The notes beneath the pieces were generated by a model. It searched no databases. It was not told the DNA's origin and saw only the letters and a list, made by a program, of their open reading frames with translations. Shown in pieces: positions 10,581 through 22,433 of a stretch of DNA of 64,000 nt. Both the position numbers and the translations under genes were made by a program. Positions within the stretch are counted from its first letter, which is position 1. Each line of letters begins with the position of its first letter. Origin of the DNA: Janthinobacterium sp. 67 (lineage in GTDB: Bacteria > Pseudomonadota > Gammaproteobacteria > Burkholderiales > Burkholderiaceae_D); contig NZ_PGES01000001.1 of the NCBI RefSeq assembly GCF_002797895.1, positions 6,125,405 through 6,189,404 of the forward strand, in the 5' to 3' direction.

Positions 10581-11777
10581 ATGCGTCTATTTCTCTGGTT
10601 ACTCGCCCTGATGGCCGCGGCGATCGGTATCGCCGTGACGGCCCGTTTCAACCCTGGCAACGTGGTGCTGTTCTATCCGCCATACCGCATCGATTTGTCG
10701 CTGAACTTCTTCCTGCTGCTGGAGGTCGTGCTGTTCGTCCTGCTGTACCTGCTGGTGCGCGCCGTGCGCGCCACCGTGCGCATGCCGGCGCAAGTGGCGG
10801 CCTACCGCCAGCGCAAGCGTGAGCGCGACGGCAACAAGGGCTTGCGCGAAGCCTTGAAAGCCCTGTTCGAAGGCCGTTTCGGCCATGCCGAGAAGGCCGC
10901 CTTGCGCGCCGCCGAGCTGGACGAAAACGCCGGCCTGGCCGCGCTGATCGGCGCGCGCGCCGCGCACCGCATGCGCCAGTCCGAACGCCGCGACAGCTGG
11001 CTGGCCCGCGTCGAAGGCGATGCCAGCCTGAAGACGGCCCGGTTGATGACGGTGACGGAATTGCTGGTCGACGACCACCAGCCGGAAGCGGCCCTGGCCG
11101 CCGTGCGCGAACTCAATGCCAGCGGCACGCGCCACATCCACGCCCTGCAATGGTCGCTCAAGGCCGAGCAGCAGGCGAAGAACTGGCCGGAAGTGCTGCG
11201 CCTCGTGCGTTCGCTCGACAAGCACCGCGCCCTGCATCCGGCCCTGTCGTCGCGCCTGCGCGAACTGGCCTACGACCATTTGCTGTCCGACCCGTCGCAT
11301 GACGCGGAATCGCTGATGCGCGTGTGGTCCACCGTGCCGAGCAGCGACCGGGTCAAGCCGTATATCGCCTGCCGCGCCGCCACGGCCCTGAATGCGCGCG
11401 GCCTGCACGACGAAGCGCGCCTCGTGTGCGAAGAGTCGCTGGCCGCCGACTGGGACGAGCGCGTCGTGCGCGCCTACCGCGAAGCGGCGGCGCCGAGCGG
11501 CACGCCGGCCCTGCTGCTGCAGATTGAGCACTGCGAGCAATGGATGAAACAGCGTCCGCTGGATGCGGAACTGGCGCTGACCTTGGGCACCTTGTGCCTC
11601 AAGCAAAAACTGTGGGGCAAGGCCCAGCGTCACCTGGAGCAGGCTTTGTCGGACGCGAACGAGCCGCAAATGGTGCGCGACGCCCACCTGAAGCTGGCGC
11701 AGATGCACGATGCCTTGCAGCAGACGGAACAGGCTGCCGCCCATTACCGGCAGTGCGCGCTGGCGACCATCCTGTAA
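10581..11777 (+). CDS. hemY: HemY-like TPR membrane protein of the haem operon
   Basis: This encodes 398 residues. Two N-terminal transmembrane helices (about 3-22 and 39-62, the HemY N domain) are followed by tetratricopeptide-like helical repeats to the end, the last near residues 335-390. Proteobacterial HemY of this type is not the FAD protoporphyrinogen oxidase that shares the name. It is thought to scaffold late haem enzymes at the membrane. It is the last gene before a strong bidirectional terminator. Confidence 0.93.
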   Translation: MRLFLWLLALMAAAIGIAVTARFNPGNVVLFYPPYRIDLSLNFFLLLEVVLFVLLYLLVRAVRATVRMPAQVAAYRQRKRERDGNKGLREALKALFEGRFGHAEKAALRAAELDENAGLAALIGARAAHRMRQSERRDSWLARVEGDASLKTARLMTVTELLVDDHQPEAALAAVRELNASGTRHIHALQWSLKAEQQAKNWPEVLRLVRSLDKHRALHPALSSRLRELAYDHLLSDPSHDAESLMRVWSTVPSSDRVKPYIACRAATALNARGLHDEARLVCEESLAADWDERVVRAYREAAAPSGTPALLLQIEHCEQWMKQRPLDAELALTLGTLCLKQKLWGKAQRHLEQALSDANEPQMVRDAHLKLAQMHDALQQTEQAAAHYRQCALATIL

Positions 11778-11798
11778 GCGACTTGTTTCTTCAGGCGT

Positions 11799-11836
11799 AA
11801 AAAAGCCGTTCAGTACAGACTGAACGGCTTTTTTTT
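11799..11836. terminator. Bidirectional terminator between hemY and gcd
   Basis: A perfect 13-bp stem (11801-11813 with 11820-11832) has a six-base loop, an A-run on the left and a T-run on the right. It can stop hemY transcription on plus and gcd transcription on minus, since both genes end here. Confidence 0.93.
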
Positions 11837-11870
11837 GCGCTGCTACTTTGCTATTTTACTTCTTCGCGCT

Positions 11871-14297
11871 TTACTTCTTCTCTACGGCAGTGCCTTCCGG
11901 CAAGGCATACGCGACCAGGGTGTCGCTCATCTTCGTGCCCAGCGAACCGTGGCCGCCGGCCATGACGACGACGAACTGGCGTCCCGACTTGTTCGACACA
12001 TAGCTCATCGGCGTAGCCTGGCCGCCAGCTGGCAGGCGGGCTTTCCAGATCACTTTACCGTTGCTGACGTCGTAGCCGCGGATGTAGTAGTCGAGCGTGC
12101 TGCTGAGGAAGGTCACGCCGCCACCTGTGGTGACCATGCCGCCCAGGCTGGGCACGCCCAGTGGCAGCGGGATCGGCACGGGGCCGCTGTCGCGCGTGGT
12201 GCCGTTCTTGTGCATCCACACTTTCTTCATCGTGCGCAGGTCGACGGCGGCCACATAGCCCCACGGCGGTGCCTGGCACGGGAAGCCCAGCGGCGACAGG
12301 AAGGCCTTGATTTCCACGGCGAACGGGACGCCCGTCTGCGGCTGCAAGCCCATTTCGCCACCGGTGCCGCCCTTGGCCGTCGTTTCCGCGCGCGGCACGA
12401 GTTTTTCCAGGAAGCCCATGTAGTCGGGGTTGACGATCAACAACTGGCGCACGGGGTCGATGGCCGCGCCACCCCATTCGAAGATACCCAATGGACCCGG
12501 GGAAATGACGGCGCCCTTGCCAGCCGTTTGCGGCGTGAACGGGCCTTCATAGCGGCGTTCCTTGAAGATGATGCGGCAGGCGAGCTGGTCGAATGGCGTC
12601 GTGCCCCACATGTCCGCTTCGCTGATATTGCGCTCTGGCAGGAACGTGAGGGCCGAGAACGGCTGCGTGGGCGACAGGGTGTCGCCGGCGGCAGGATTGC
12701 TCGTCGGCACGGGTTTTTCCGGCGCGGGCACGACCAGGCTGCCGTCGCGGCGATCGATCACGTAGATGTCGCCGCGCTTGGTGGTGGCCACGACGGACGG
12801 CACTTTGCCTTTCGGCGTGTCGATGTCGACCAGGCTGGGTTGGCCGCCGATGTCCATGTCCCAGATATCGTGGTGCACGGTCTGGTAGACCCAGCGCACT
12901 TTACCCGTCGCCAGGTCGAGCGCGACAATGGCGCTGTTGAATTTCTCGCCGTTCTTGTTGCGGCTGCCGCCCCAGGTATCGGGGGTTTCATTGCCCATCG
13001 GAATGTAGACCATGCCCAGCTTTTCATCGATGCTGGCCACGCCCCACGAGTTGGGCGAGTTGTTGGTGTAGTTCTTGCCTTCAGGGAAGGGCTGCGTATC
13101 TTCCGGCGTGGCCGGGTCCCAGTTCCACATCAGCTTGCCGGTGACGGGATCGTAGCCGCGGATCACGCCCGACGGCTCTTCCGTCGAGTGGTTGTCCGTC
13201 ACGCTGGCGGCGATCACGGCCATTTTCTGCGACACGGCCGGCGGCGAGGTCGGCATCAGGAAACCGCGCTTGATCATCGCCATGTTCTTGTACAGGTTGA
13301 CGACGCCGTTGTTGCCAAAGCTCTTGCACGACTCGCCCGTATCGGCGTTCACGGCGATCATGGTGCCGTCCATGGTCGGCGCCAGGATGCGGCGCGGGCA
13401 TTCCATGCCGGCGGCTTCCGGTGCGGGATTGTTCTTCGCGCGGCCCGCGTTCACGTCCCAGTACGCCACGCCGCGGCAGATCATGTGCTGGTAGCTGGCC
13501 GCGTCGCGGTTGATCTTCGGATCGTGGCGCCAGATTTCCTTGCCCGTGTCCGGGTTCAGGGCGATGACGATATTGTGCGGCGTGCACAAATACAGCATGT
13601 CATTGACCTTCAGCGGCGTGACTTCGTTGGCGATCTCGCCCGGATCGTTCGGTCCCTTGAAGTCGCCCGTGTGGTAGGTCCAGGCTTCTTTCAGGCCGGA
13701 AATATTGGCTGGCGTGATTTGCGCGGCAGGGGCATAGCGGTCGCCATAGCCGGAGCGGCCATACGCGGACCAGTCGTTGTGCTCGACGCCGGGCGCCAGG
13801 TCGCCCGTGGCGGTGGCGGCCATGTTTTCGGCCGGCACGTCGCCATGCAGGTCATGGTAGTCCTGGAACAGGGCGATGACGCCGGCGATGACGGTCAGGC
13901 CCACGGCGGCGGAGAGGGCCGTCTTGCCCGCGTGCCCCTGTTTCGCTGCGGCGGCTGGCGCCAGGCGGCGGCTGACGAAGGGCAGCAGCAGCCAGACGGC
14001 GGCGGCAAACCAGATATCGAGGCGCGGCAGCAATTGCCACCAGTCGAATTTGACTTCAATGAGGGACCAGATCAGGGTGGCGAGCAGCAGGAAGGCCATG
14101 AAGGGCTGCGCGCTGCGCTTGCCTTTGAAGACGAGCGCGCCTGCGATCAGCATGCCTATGCCGGCCAGCAGGTAGTACCAGGAGCCGCCCAGAGAGGCGA
14201 GCCAGATGCCGCCGCCCAGCAGGGCAAGGCCGAACAGAATGAAAATAACGCCGGTGACCTTTAATAAAGGCCCGGGCCGGAAAGAGGGAATCATCAT
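11871..14297 (-). CDS. gcd: Membrane-bound PQQ-dependent glucose/quinate-family dehydrogenase
   Basis: This encodes 808 residues, close to the 796 of E. coli Gcd. The N-terminus has four to five transmembrane helices within the first 150 residues. A periplasmic eight-bladed quinoprotein propeller follows, with 'NDWSAYGRSGYGDRYAPAAQI' at its start and Trp-docking repeats throughout. Such enzymes oxidise aldoses (or quinate/shikimate) in the periplasm and pass electrons to ubiquinone. No pqq genes are in the window, so cofactor must come from elsewhere in the genome or from outside. The ATG at 14297 follows an AAAGGA site; a second ATG follows directly. Substrate specificity within the family cannot be read from sequence alone. 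Confidence 0.92.
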   Translation of the reverse strand: MMIPSFRPGPLLKVTGVIFILFGLALLGGGIWLASLGGSWYYLLAGIGMLIAGALVFKGKRSAQPFMAFLLLATLIWSLIEVKFDWWQLLPRLDIWFAAAVWLLLPFVSRRLAPAAAAKQGHAGKTALSAAVGLTVIAGVIALFQDYHDLHGDVPAENMAATATGDLAPGVEHNDWSAYGRSGYGDRYAPAAQITPANISGLKEAWTYHTGDFKGPNDPGEIANEVTPLKVNDMLYLCTPHNIVIALNPDTGKEIWRHDPKINRDAASYQHMICRGVAYWDVNAGRAKNNPAPEAAGMECPRRILAPTMDGTMIAVNADTGESCKSFGNNGVVNLYKNMAMIKRGFLMPTSPPAVSQKMAVIAASVTDNHSTEEPSGVIRGYDPVTGKLMWNWDPATPEDTQPFPEGKNYTNNSPNSWGVASIDEKLGMVYIPMGNETPDTWGGSRNKNGEKFNSAIVALDLATGKVRWVYQTVHHDIWDMDIGGQPSLVDIDTPKGKVPSVVATTKRGDIYVIDRRDGSLVVPAPEKPVPTSNPAAGDTLSPTQPFSALTFLPERNISEADMWGTTPFDQLACRIIFKERRYEGPFTPQTAGKGAVISPGPLGIFEWGGAAIDPVRQLLIVNPDYMGFLEKLVPRAETTAKGGTGGEMGLQPQTGVPFAVEIKAFLSPLGFPCQAPPWGYVAAVDLRTMKKVWMHKNGTTRDSGPVPIPLPLGVPSLGGMVTTGGGVTFLSSTLDYYIRGYDVSNGKVIWKARLPAGGQATPMSYVSNKSGRQFVVVMAGGHGSLGTKMSDTLVAYALPEGTAVEKK

Positions 14298-14909
14298 ATT
14301 CCTTTTTGCAAGGATTTATCGGTGGCGCGCGGAGGCGCCATATTGAATCTAGCGTAGGCTTTGTTTGCAGAGTATGCGAAGTTTTGGAAACACCAGAATG
14401 TGACAGTTTATCAGAATTGATGATTGTCTTCTGGTCGCGCCACTTTTTGGAAGGTCCGCCATTTGAATCAATAAATGCTGCAAATAAGCGCAAATATTAT
14501 GCTGGAAGAGGGGATTCCCGGGCTGGAGGGAGGTATTGAAGCGGCTGCGTCGCCATGCGCGCGCATCGCGGAGAGAATGAAATTGAAATCGTTGTTATAA
14601 GTGACTGCATAAAATGCAATATCAAATACCATAACCACGTTTGCCGCATGGTGATATTGAATTGAAAATAGGCGGATATAGGCGGCATTAACTCGGGGGC
14701 GACCGTAGTAATGCTTAAGTGTTTCTACTTATTATTTTTGGTGGCCTGTTTATACTCCCGGTGGCAGGCGGTGGTGTTCGGCGGGCCGGGTATGCCACTG
14801 TTGCTGGCAGGACGCGCAAAACGCCGACGGGCTGCTGCTGCATCGCACAAGCGGCCTGTACTTCGCTATAATTGCGCGGTTAAAACACCACCCGCTAATG
14901 AGGAACCCC
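14298..14909. other. Long divergent intergenic region, gcd to ppa
   Basis: These 612 bp are more AT-rich than the flanks and must hold the divergent gcd and ppa promoters. A short plus-strand open frame begins at 14711 but runs across the ppa start and has no ribosome binding site. Apart from the -10 box at 14867 I see no gene, RNA or repeat here. Confidence 0.6.
14867..14872 (+). promoter_or_regulatory. Consensus -10 box for ppa
   Basis: A perfect TATAAT lies 38 bp before the chosen ppa start. The -35 region 17 bp upstream is a poor match, so the assignment rests on the -10 and on position. Confidence 0.5.
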
Positions 14910-15458
14910 ATGAGTTTGAATAACGTCTCTTCCGGCCGCGACCTGCCGAACGATTTCAACGTCGTCATCGAAATCCCGATGAATGCCGATCCGATCAAGT
15001 ACGAAGTCGACAAGGAAAGCGGCGCGATCTTCGTCGATCGCTTCATGGGTACCGCCATGCATTACCCGTGCAACTACGGCTACGTGCCGAACACCCTGTC
15101 GCCGGACGGCGACCCGGTCGACGTGCTGGTCATCACCCCGTTCCCGCTGATCCCTGGCGTGGTCGTGCGCTGCCGTCCTATCGGCGTGCTGAAAATGACC
15201 GACGAGTCGGGCGAAGACGCGAAAGTGCTGGCCGTGCCAGTCGACAAGGTCCTGTCGATCTACAGCCACTGGCAAAAGCCGGAAGACTTGAACGAACTGC
15301 GTCTGCGCCAGATCCAGCATTTCTTCGAGCACTACAAGGATCTGGAAAAAGGCAAATGGGTCAAGATCGACGGCTGGTATGGTCCTGAAGTGGCCAAGGA
15401 AGAGATCCTCGGCGGCGTCGCCGCCTACAAGGCAGATGCTGAAAAAGCAGCTTCCTGA
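14910..15458 (+). CDS. ppa: Inorganic pyrophosphatase, family I
   Basis: This encodes 182 residues from the ATG at 14910, which has AGGA seven bases upstream; an earlier ATG at 14898 would overlap that site. The enzyme hydrolyses pyrophosphate to two phosphates and pulls biosynthetic reactions forward in the cytoplasm. Metal-binding signature 'GDPVDVLV' with the surrounding Asp residues, and the N-terminal '[17 protein letters not shown]', are clear. It appears monocistronic, bounded by a -10 box and a terminator. Confidence 0.97.
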   Translation: MSLNNVSSGRDLPNDFNVVIEIPMNADPIKYEVDKESGAIFVDRFMGTAMHYPCNYGYVPNTLSPDGDPVDVLVITPFPLIPGVVVRCRPIGVLKMTDESGEDAKVLAVPVDKVLSIYSHWQKPEDLNELRLRQIQHFFEHYKDLEKGKWVKIDGWYGPEVAKEEILGGVAAYKADAEKAAS

Positions 15459-15522
15459 TTAGCCGCCCGCGCGACAAACCGCGGCTTGCAGCCGGTTTCC
15501 CTGCCGTGTGCGAGTAAAAAGC

Positions 15523-15555
15523 GCCTCCTGCTATCATGGCGGGAGGCTTTTTTTT
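15523..15555 (+). terminator. Rho-independent terminator of ppa
   Basis: A 9-bp stem with one G-T pair (15523-15531 with 15539-15547), a seven-base loop and eight T residues lie 65 bp after the ppa stop codon. Confidence 0.88.
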
Positions 15556-15651
15556 GCCATAAGTATCATGCTTTCCGAAGGATGACGTCGCTTCGCCACG
15601 ACTGATTTATTATTAATAGTTCAATCTTTCAATAAATCACAGGGAGGTAAT

Positions 15652-16233
15652 ATGCATACCGGGCATTTATTCATGCGTTCGTGGTGGGTGCTGGCCTTGC
15701 GGGGGCTGGCGGCCCTCATCTTTGGCGCGATCACCCTGGCGTGGCCGGGTGTCACCGTGCTGTCGCTGTTGATGGTGTTTGCCGCTTACGCGTTGCTCGG
15801 CGGCGGCGCGTCCGTGATCGGCGCGTTCAGCAACCGCAAGCATGGCGGCGACTGGTGGGCTTTGCTGCTTCTGGGTATCTGCGGCCTGGCCGTAGGCATA
15901 TTGACCATCATCAACCCGCTGCTGACAACGTTTGCCCTGATCGTCATGATCGGCGTCAATGCCCTTGTTTCCGGGGTGTTCGACATCGTGCTGGCGATCC
16001 GCCTGCGCAAGGCGATCCAGGGCGAATGGTTGCTGGTGCTTAACGCCGTCATCTCCATCGCCTTCGGCATCCTGATCTTGCTGTTTCCCGCAGCAGGCAC
16101 GTTCGCCCTCGTGTGGATGATAGGCGTGTATGCCTTGCTGACGGGCATCTTGCTGCTGACCCTGGCATGGCGCGCCTACAAGCTGCACAAGGATGGCGCC
16201 GCCACTTCCAGCCCCGGTCGTTCGACCGCCTGA
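15652..16233 (+). CDS. HdeD-family (DUF308) membrane protein
   Basis: This encodes 193 residues and is almost entirely hydrophobic, with about six transmembrane helices arranged as two similar halves. 'WWVLALRGLAALIFGAITL' followed by 'GVTVLSLLMVFAAYAL' is the typical HdeD/DUF308 opening. E. coli HdeD is linked to acid resistance at high cell density; the role here is unknown. GGGAGGT precedes the ATG. It stands alone between the ppa terminator and a convergent gene. Confidence 0.88.
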   Translation: MHTGHLFMRSWWVLALRGLAALIFGAITLAWPGVTVLSLLMVFAAYALLGGGASVIGAFSNRKHGGDWWALLLLGICGLAVGILTIINPLLTTFALIVMIGVNALVSGVFDIVLAIRLRKAIQGEWLLVLNAVISIAFGILILLFPAAGTFALVWMIGVYALLTGILLLTLAWRAYKLHKDGAATSSPGRSTA

Positions 16234-16295
16234 CCTGGCTCAATGACGTTGGATGAATGACGCTCCCCGCCGCCTGGCCGGGAAGGGGTTCTACG

Positions 16296-17468
16296 TCATG
16301 AAGGTGATGCGGACCGAAACGGACTGTGCTCGTTCAACTCGTCGAGATAGGCGTCGATGCCGCCCCGTTCGCGCTCGAGGAAGCGCTGCACGGCGTCCGC
16401 AAAGGCCGGGTGCGCCAGCCAGTGGGCGGACCAGGTCTTTTGCGGCAGGAAGCCGCGCGCCATCTTGTGCTCGCCCTGGGCGCCGCCTTCGAAGGTGGCG
16501 ATGCCGTTGGCGATGCAAAACTCCAGCGGCTGGTAATACGCCGTCTCGAAATGCAGACAGGGCACGTGCTCGAGCGCACCCCAGTAGCGGCCATACAGGG
16601 TGTCAGCCGTGTGGATCACCAGCGAGGCGGCGATGGCCCGGCCTTCGCGCTCGGCGATCACCAAGAGAATGTTCTGCGGCATGCTGGCGCCCAGGCGCCG
16701 GAAGAACTCCAGCGACAGATAGGGCGAGGAACGGTGTTCCGCATAGGTATTGCTGTAGCAGCGGTGGAACAGCTGCCAGTCCGCGTCCGTCGCCTCCGTC
16801 CCGCGTACCTGGCGCAGGATGACGCCCGCTTCCCGGACCTTGCGCCGCTCGGCGCGGATATTCTTGCGCTTCTTGTGTTCGAGGGTGGCGAGGAATTGCT
16901 CGAAATCCGTGTAGCCGGGATTGAGCCAGTGAAACTGCACGCCACTACGCATCAGGTAGCCGGCTTCCTCCAGCTGGCGCGCTTCGCTTTCCGGCGGGAA
17001 CAGGATGTGGCAGGACGAGACGTCGGCCGCTTGCTGCTGCGCCTGCAGGAAGGCCAGCAGGGCGGCGCGCGCCTCGCCATCGCGGGCCAGCAGGCGCGTG
17101 CCGCTCACAGGCGTGAATGGAATCGCGGACAGCAGTTTCGGGTAATATTCAAGGCCGTGTTGCCGATAGGCGTCGGCCCAGGCCCAGTCGAACACGTATT
17201 CGCCATACGAGTGCATTTTGAGGTACAGGGGCAGGGCGGCGGCCAGGGTCTCGCCTTGCCACAGCACCAGGTAATTGGGCTGCCAGCCCGTGTCCGCGCT
17301 GGCGCAGCCGGACTCGTGCAGCGCGTGCAGGAAGGCGTAGGAAAGGAAGGGATTGGCCTCCGCCTTGGCCTCCGCCTGGCTTGCCAGCAGTTCAGACCAG
17401 GCCGCTTCGCCAATTTCAGCCAGGGTAGTGACGATAGCCGTGCGATAATTCATTGTTGTAGTGTGCAT
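16296..17468 (-). CDS. FemAB-like / GNAT-fold acyltransferase family protein (DUF482)
   Basis: This encodes 390 residues. The sequence matches the DUF482 family, predicted to adopt tandem GNAT-like folds as in FemAB peptidoglycan aminoacyltransferases. Recognisable features are 'ANPFLSYAFLHALHESG' near the start, 'GEYVFDWAWADAYRQHGLEYYPKL', and 'FEGGAQGEHKMARGFLPQ' near the end. No signal peptide is seen, so it should be cytoplasmic. The substrate is not known. It is divergent from nadE, with the starts 76 bp apart. An alternative ATG lies at 17453. Confidence 0.85.
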   Translation of the reverse strand: MHTTTMNYRTAIVTTLAEIGEAAWSELLASQAEAKAEANPFLSYAFLHALHESGCASADTGWQPNYLVLWQGETLAAALPLYLKMHSYGEYVFDWAWADAYRQHGLEYYPKLLSAIPFTPVSGTRLLARDGEARAALLAFLQAQQQAADVSSCHILFPPESEARQLEEAGYLMRSGVQFHWLNPGYTDFEQFLATLEHKKRKNIRAERRKVREAGVILRQVRGTEATDADWQLFHRCYSNTYAEHRSSPYLSLEFFRRLGASMPQNILLVIAEREGRAIAASLVIHTADTLYGRYWGALEHVPCLHFETAYYQPLEFCIANGIATFEGGAQGEHKMARGFLPQKTWSAHWLAHPAFADAVQRFLERERGGIDAYLDELNEHSPFRSASPS

Positions 17469-17544
17469 TCATCACTCTCGGGGCGCCGTCATCGGCCTGC
17501 GCGCCCCTGTCTTGTTTAATAGAACGAAAATATCCATCATCATC

Positions 17545-19161
<1,617 letters not shown>

Positions 19162-19164
19162 CGA

Positions 19165-19674
<510 letters not shown>

Positions 19675-19692
19675 GTCTGGGCCAGCAATGGT

Positions 19693-19785
19693 GTCGGATT
19701 ACGGTCCTGCGGACCTAATCCGACCTACCCGTAGCAATGTGTGTCATGCCGTAGGTCGGCTTGGCGTGCCAGCGCGTAAGCCGAC
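19693..19785. repeat. Double-hairpin REP-like element, copy A
   Basis: Hairpin 1 pairs GTCGGATTA (19693-19701) with TAATCCGAC (19716-19724) plus an inner GGTCC/GGACC. Hairpin 2 pairs GTCGGCTT (19755-19762) with AAGCCGAC (19778-19785). The same two-hairpin design follows each xsc gene at 41644 and 51538. It begins 18 bp after the glnB stop codon. Confidence 0.8.
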
Positions 19786-19817
19786 ATGCGCCGCCAACAA
19801 TGTTGCCGCTTGGCGCA

Positions 19818-20447
19818 TCAGCGCCCCAGCCGCATATCGAATTTCCAGCATATCAGGCGCAGAATCGTGATGCCGCTGGCGCTGGTCCACAGCGCGAAGT
19901 CGTGCTCGGCGCCGAAGTGCATCTGCAATAAATAAGCCCAGCAGCCGAAAAACGCGCAGATGGCGTACGGTTTGCCGTCGCGAAACACCATCGGCACTTC
20001 GTTGCAGACGATGTCGCGCATCACACCGCCGAAAATCCCCGTAATCACCCCCATCATCGAGGCGATAAAGATCGGCATGCCGGCGCGCATGGCTTCGGCC
20101 ACGCCCGCGATGGCGAACATGCCCAGGCCGATGGCGTCGGCGATGACGATCAGCCGTTCCGAGACGATTTGCCGCAGATGCTGGATCAGGGGCGCGGCCG
20201 TCAGGGCCAGCACGAAGATGAGGATCGCGTATTCCTGGTGCGAAACCCAGAACAAAGGCCGCTTGTCGAGCAGGATGTCGCGCAAAGTCCCCCCGCCGAA
20301 TGCCGTGATGAAGGCCACGACGAACACGCCGACCAGGTCCATGCGCTTGCGGCGCGCTTCGATGAAGCCGGAAAACGCGCCCACCAGGATGGCGATGACC
20401 TCAATGATCTTGATCAGCGAGCCAGGCGGCAATTGGGGTGGCATCAT
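19818..20447 (-). CDS. TRIC-type / UPF0126 membrane protein
   Basis: This encodes 209 residues from the ATG at 20447; a longer start at 20492 lacks homology. It carries two copies of a glycine-rich triple-helix unit: 'GFIEARRKRMDLVGVFVVAFITAFGGGTLRDILL' in the first half and 'GMPIFIASMMGVITGIFGGVMRDIV' in the second. This is the bacterial relative of trimeric intracellular cation channels, with about seven transmembrane helices. Some members have been reported to act in glycine uptake; the substrate here is unassigned. It is the last gene of a minus-strand set trxB-smr-TRIC, though a hairpin separates it from smr. Confidence 0.88.
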   Translation of the reverse strand: MMPPQLPPGSLIKIIEVIAILVGAFSGFIEARRKRMDLVGVFVVAFITAFGGGTLRDILLDKRPLFWVSHQEYAILIFVLALTAAPLIQHLRQIVSERLIVIADAIGLGMFAIAGVAEAMRAGMPIFIASMMGVITGIFGGVMRDIVCNEVPMVFRDGKPYAICAFFGCWAYLLQMHFGAEHDFALWTSASGITILRLICWKFDMRLGR

Positions 20448-20503
20448 GGGTGGAGCGCGTGCACGAGACGCTAAGCAGGAAATAATTGTCACAGGTTAAC
20501 ATG

Positions 20504-20537
20504 ACACGGCCCCGAATGGTGACAAACGGGGCCGTGT
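20504..20537. terminator. Perfect 11-bp GC-rich hairpin between smr and TRIC genes
   Basis: ACACGGCCCCG (20504-20514) pairs with 20527-20537 across a 12-base loop. There is no T-run on either strand, so it may stabilise or attenuate transcripts rather than end them. Confidence 0.45.
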
Positions 20538-20582
20538 GCGAGAGCTAACTTGTTACTGAGTTGTAATTTCTTGCTGCGGTGC

Positions 20583-21257
20583 TCAGCGGATGGGCTGCAG
20601 GGCGGAAGAAAGCAATACGACGAGGGCGCCATCGCCCCCTTCGGAGCGGCGCGCCTGGCAAAAGGCGACGACTTCATCCTTTTGCACGAGCCAGCTGTGC
20701 ACCATCGATTTCAAGACCGGTTCCTGGCCTTTCGAGCCAAAACCCTTGCCGTGGATCACGCGCACGCAGCGCAGCTTGCGCCGCGTCGCCTGGTTCAGGA
20801 AGGCGCCGATGCCGTCGCGCGCCTCGTCGCGGCGCAAGCCGTGCAAGTCCAGCTCATCCTGGATGGGCCAGTGGCCCTTGCGCATCTTCTTGACCACGTC
20901 CGGTCCCACGCCGGGGCGGGCGTAGTTCAGGGCAGGATCGTTTTCCAGGTAATGATCGACCTCGAACAAGTCCGACAGCGATTCGCGCAGCACGGCCGCA
21001 TCGTCCTCTTCCGGAGACAATTTGCGCGCCGGCTGCTGGGCGCTGACCGCGCCCGCCTTGGGCAAGCTGGGCACGTAGCGGTCCGACTCGGGCAGGCGCT
21101 TGACGCCGCCGATGCTGGCCTTGAACAGATTGCTTTCCACGGCCTGCACCTTGACCTGCTTGGCGCGCTCAGCCGCGGCTTGCGCGCGCGCGTCCGCCTG
21201 CTCCTTGAGCTGCTTGCTGACCGCTTTCAGGTCGGCAAAGTCTTTCATCGACGCCAT
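20583..21257 (-). CDS. Smr-domain protein
   Basis: This encodes 224 residues from the ATG at 21257, with AGGAG about nine bases upstream; a second ATG at 21248 is possible. The N-terminal half is charged and helical ('FADLKAVSKQLKEQADARAQ'). The C-terminal Smr domain (about 125-220) has the 'ELDLHGLRRDEA' opening and the 'RVIHGKGFGSKG' loop that contains the conserved His and Gly residues. Stand-alone Smr proteins of this type (SmrA/SmrB-like) are endonucleases, with E. coli SmrB cleaving mRNA on collided ribosomes. The gene starts seven bases after trxB ends, so the two are probably co-transcribed. Confidence 0.9.
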   Translation of the reverse strand: MASMKDFADLKAVSKQLKEQADARAQAAAERAKQVKVQAVESNLFKASIGGVKRLPESDRYVPSLPKAGAVSAQQPARKLSPEEDDAAVLRESLSDLFEVDHYLENDPALNYARPGVGPDVVKKMRKGHWPIQDELDLHGLRRDEARDGIGAFLNQATRRKLRCVRVIHGKGFGSKGQEPVLKSMVHSWLVQKDEVVAFCQARRSEGGDGALVVLLSSALQPIR

Positions 21258-21264
21258 GCGACGC

Positions 21265-22242
<978 letters not shown>

Positions 22243-22433
22243 CTATCCGAATTGGGGGCATACGCGCGAAGAACAAGGGCGTATTGCGCTTGCGCAATCA
22301 ATCCACGATTATAGACCAAGCCGCCTGTAGCGACGAATCGTGGGGCCGTCCGGGGCATATATGGCTTAGAATACTTCCTTATTATGGGAAATTCCCTTTC
22401 AGAAACATTTTTCACCTTGCAGCGCTTCCCAGA

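Noticed and set aside
14711..14923. Short hydrophobic open frame before ppa
   Set aside because: No ribosome binding site, and it runs across the ppa promoter and start in another frame.
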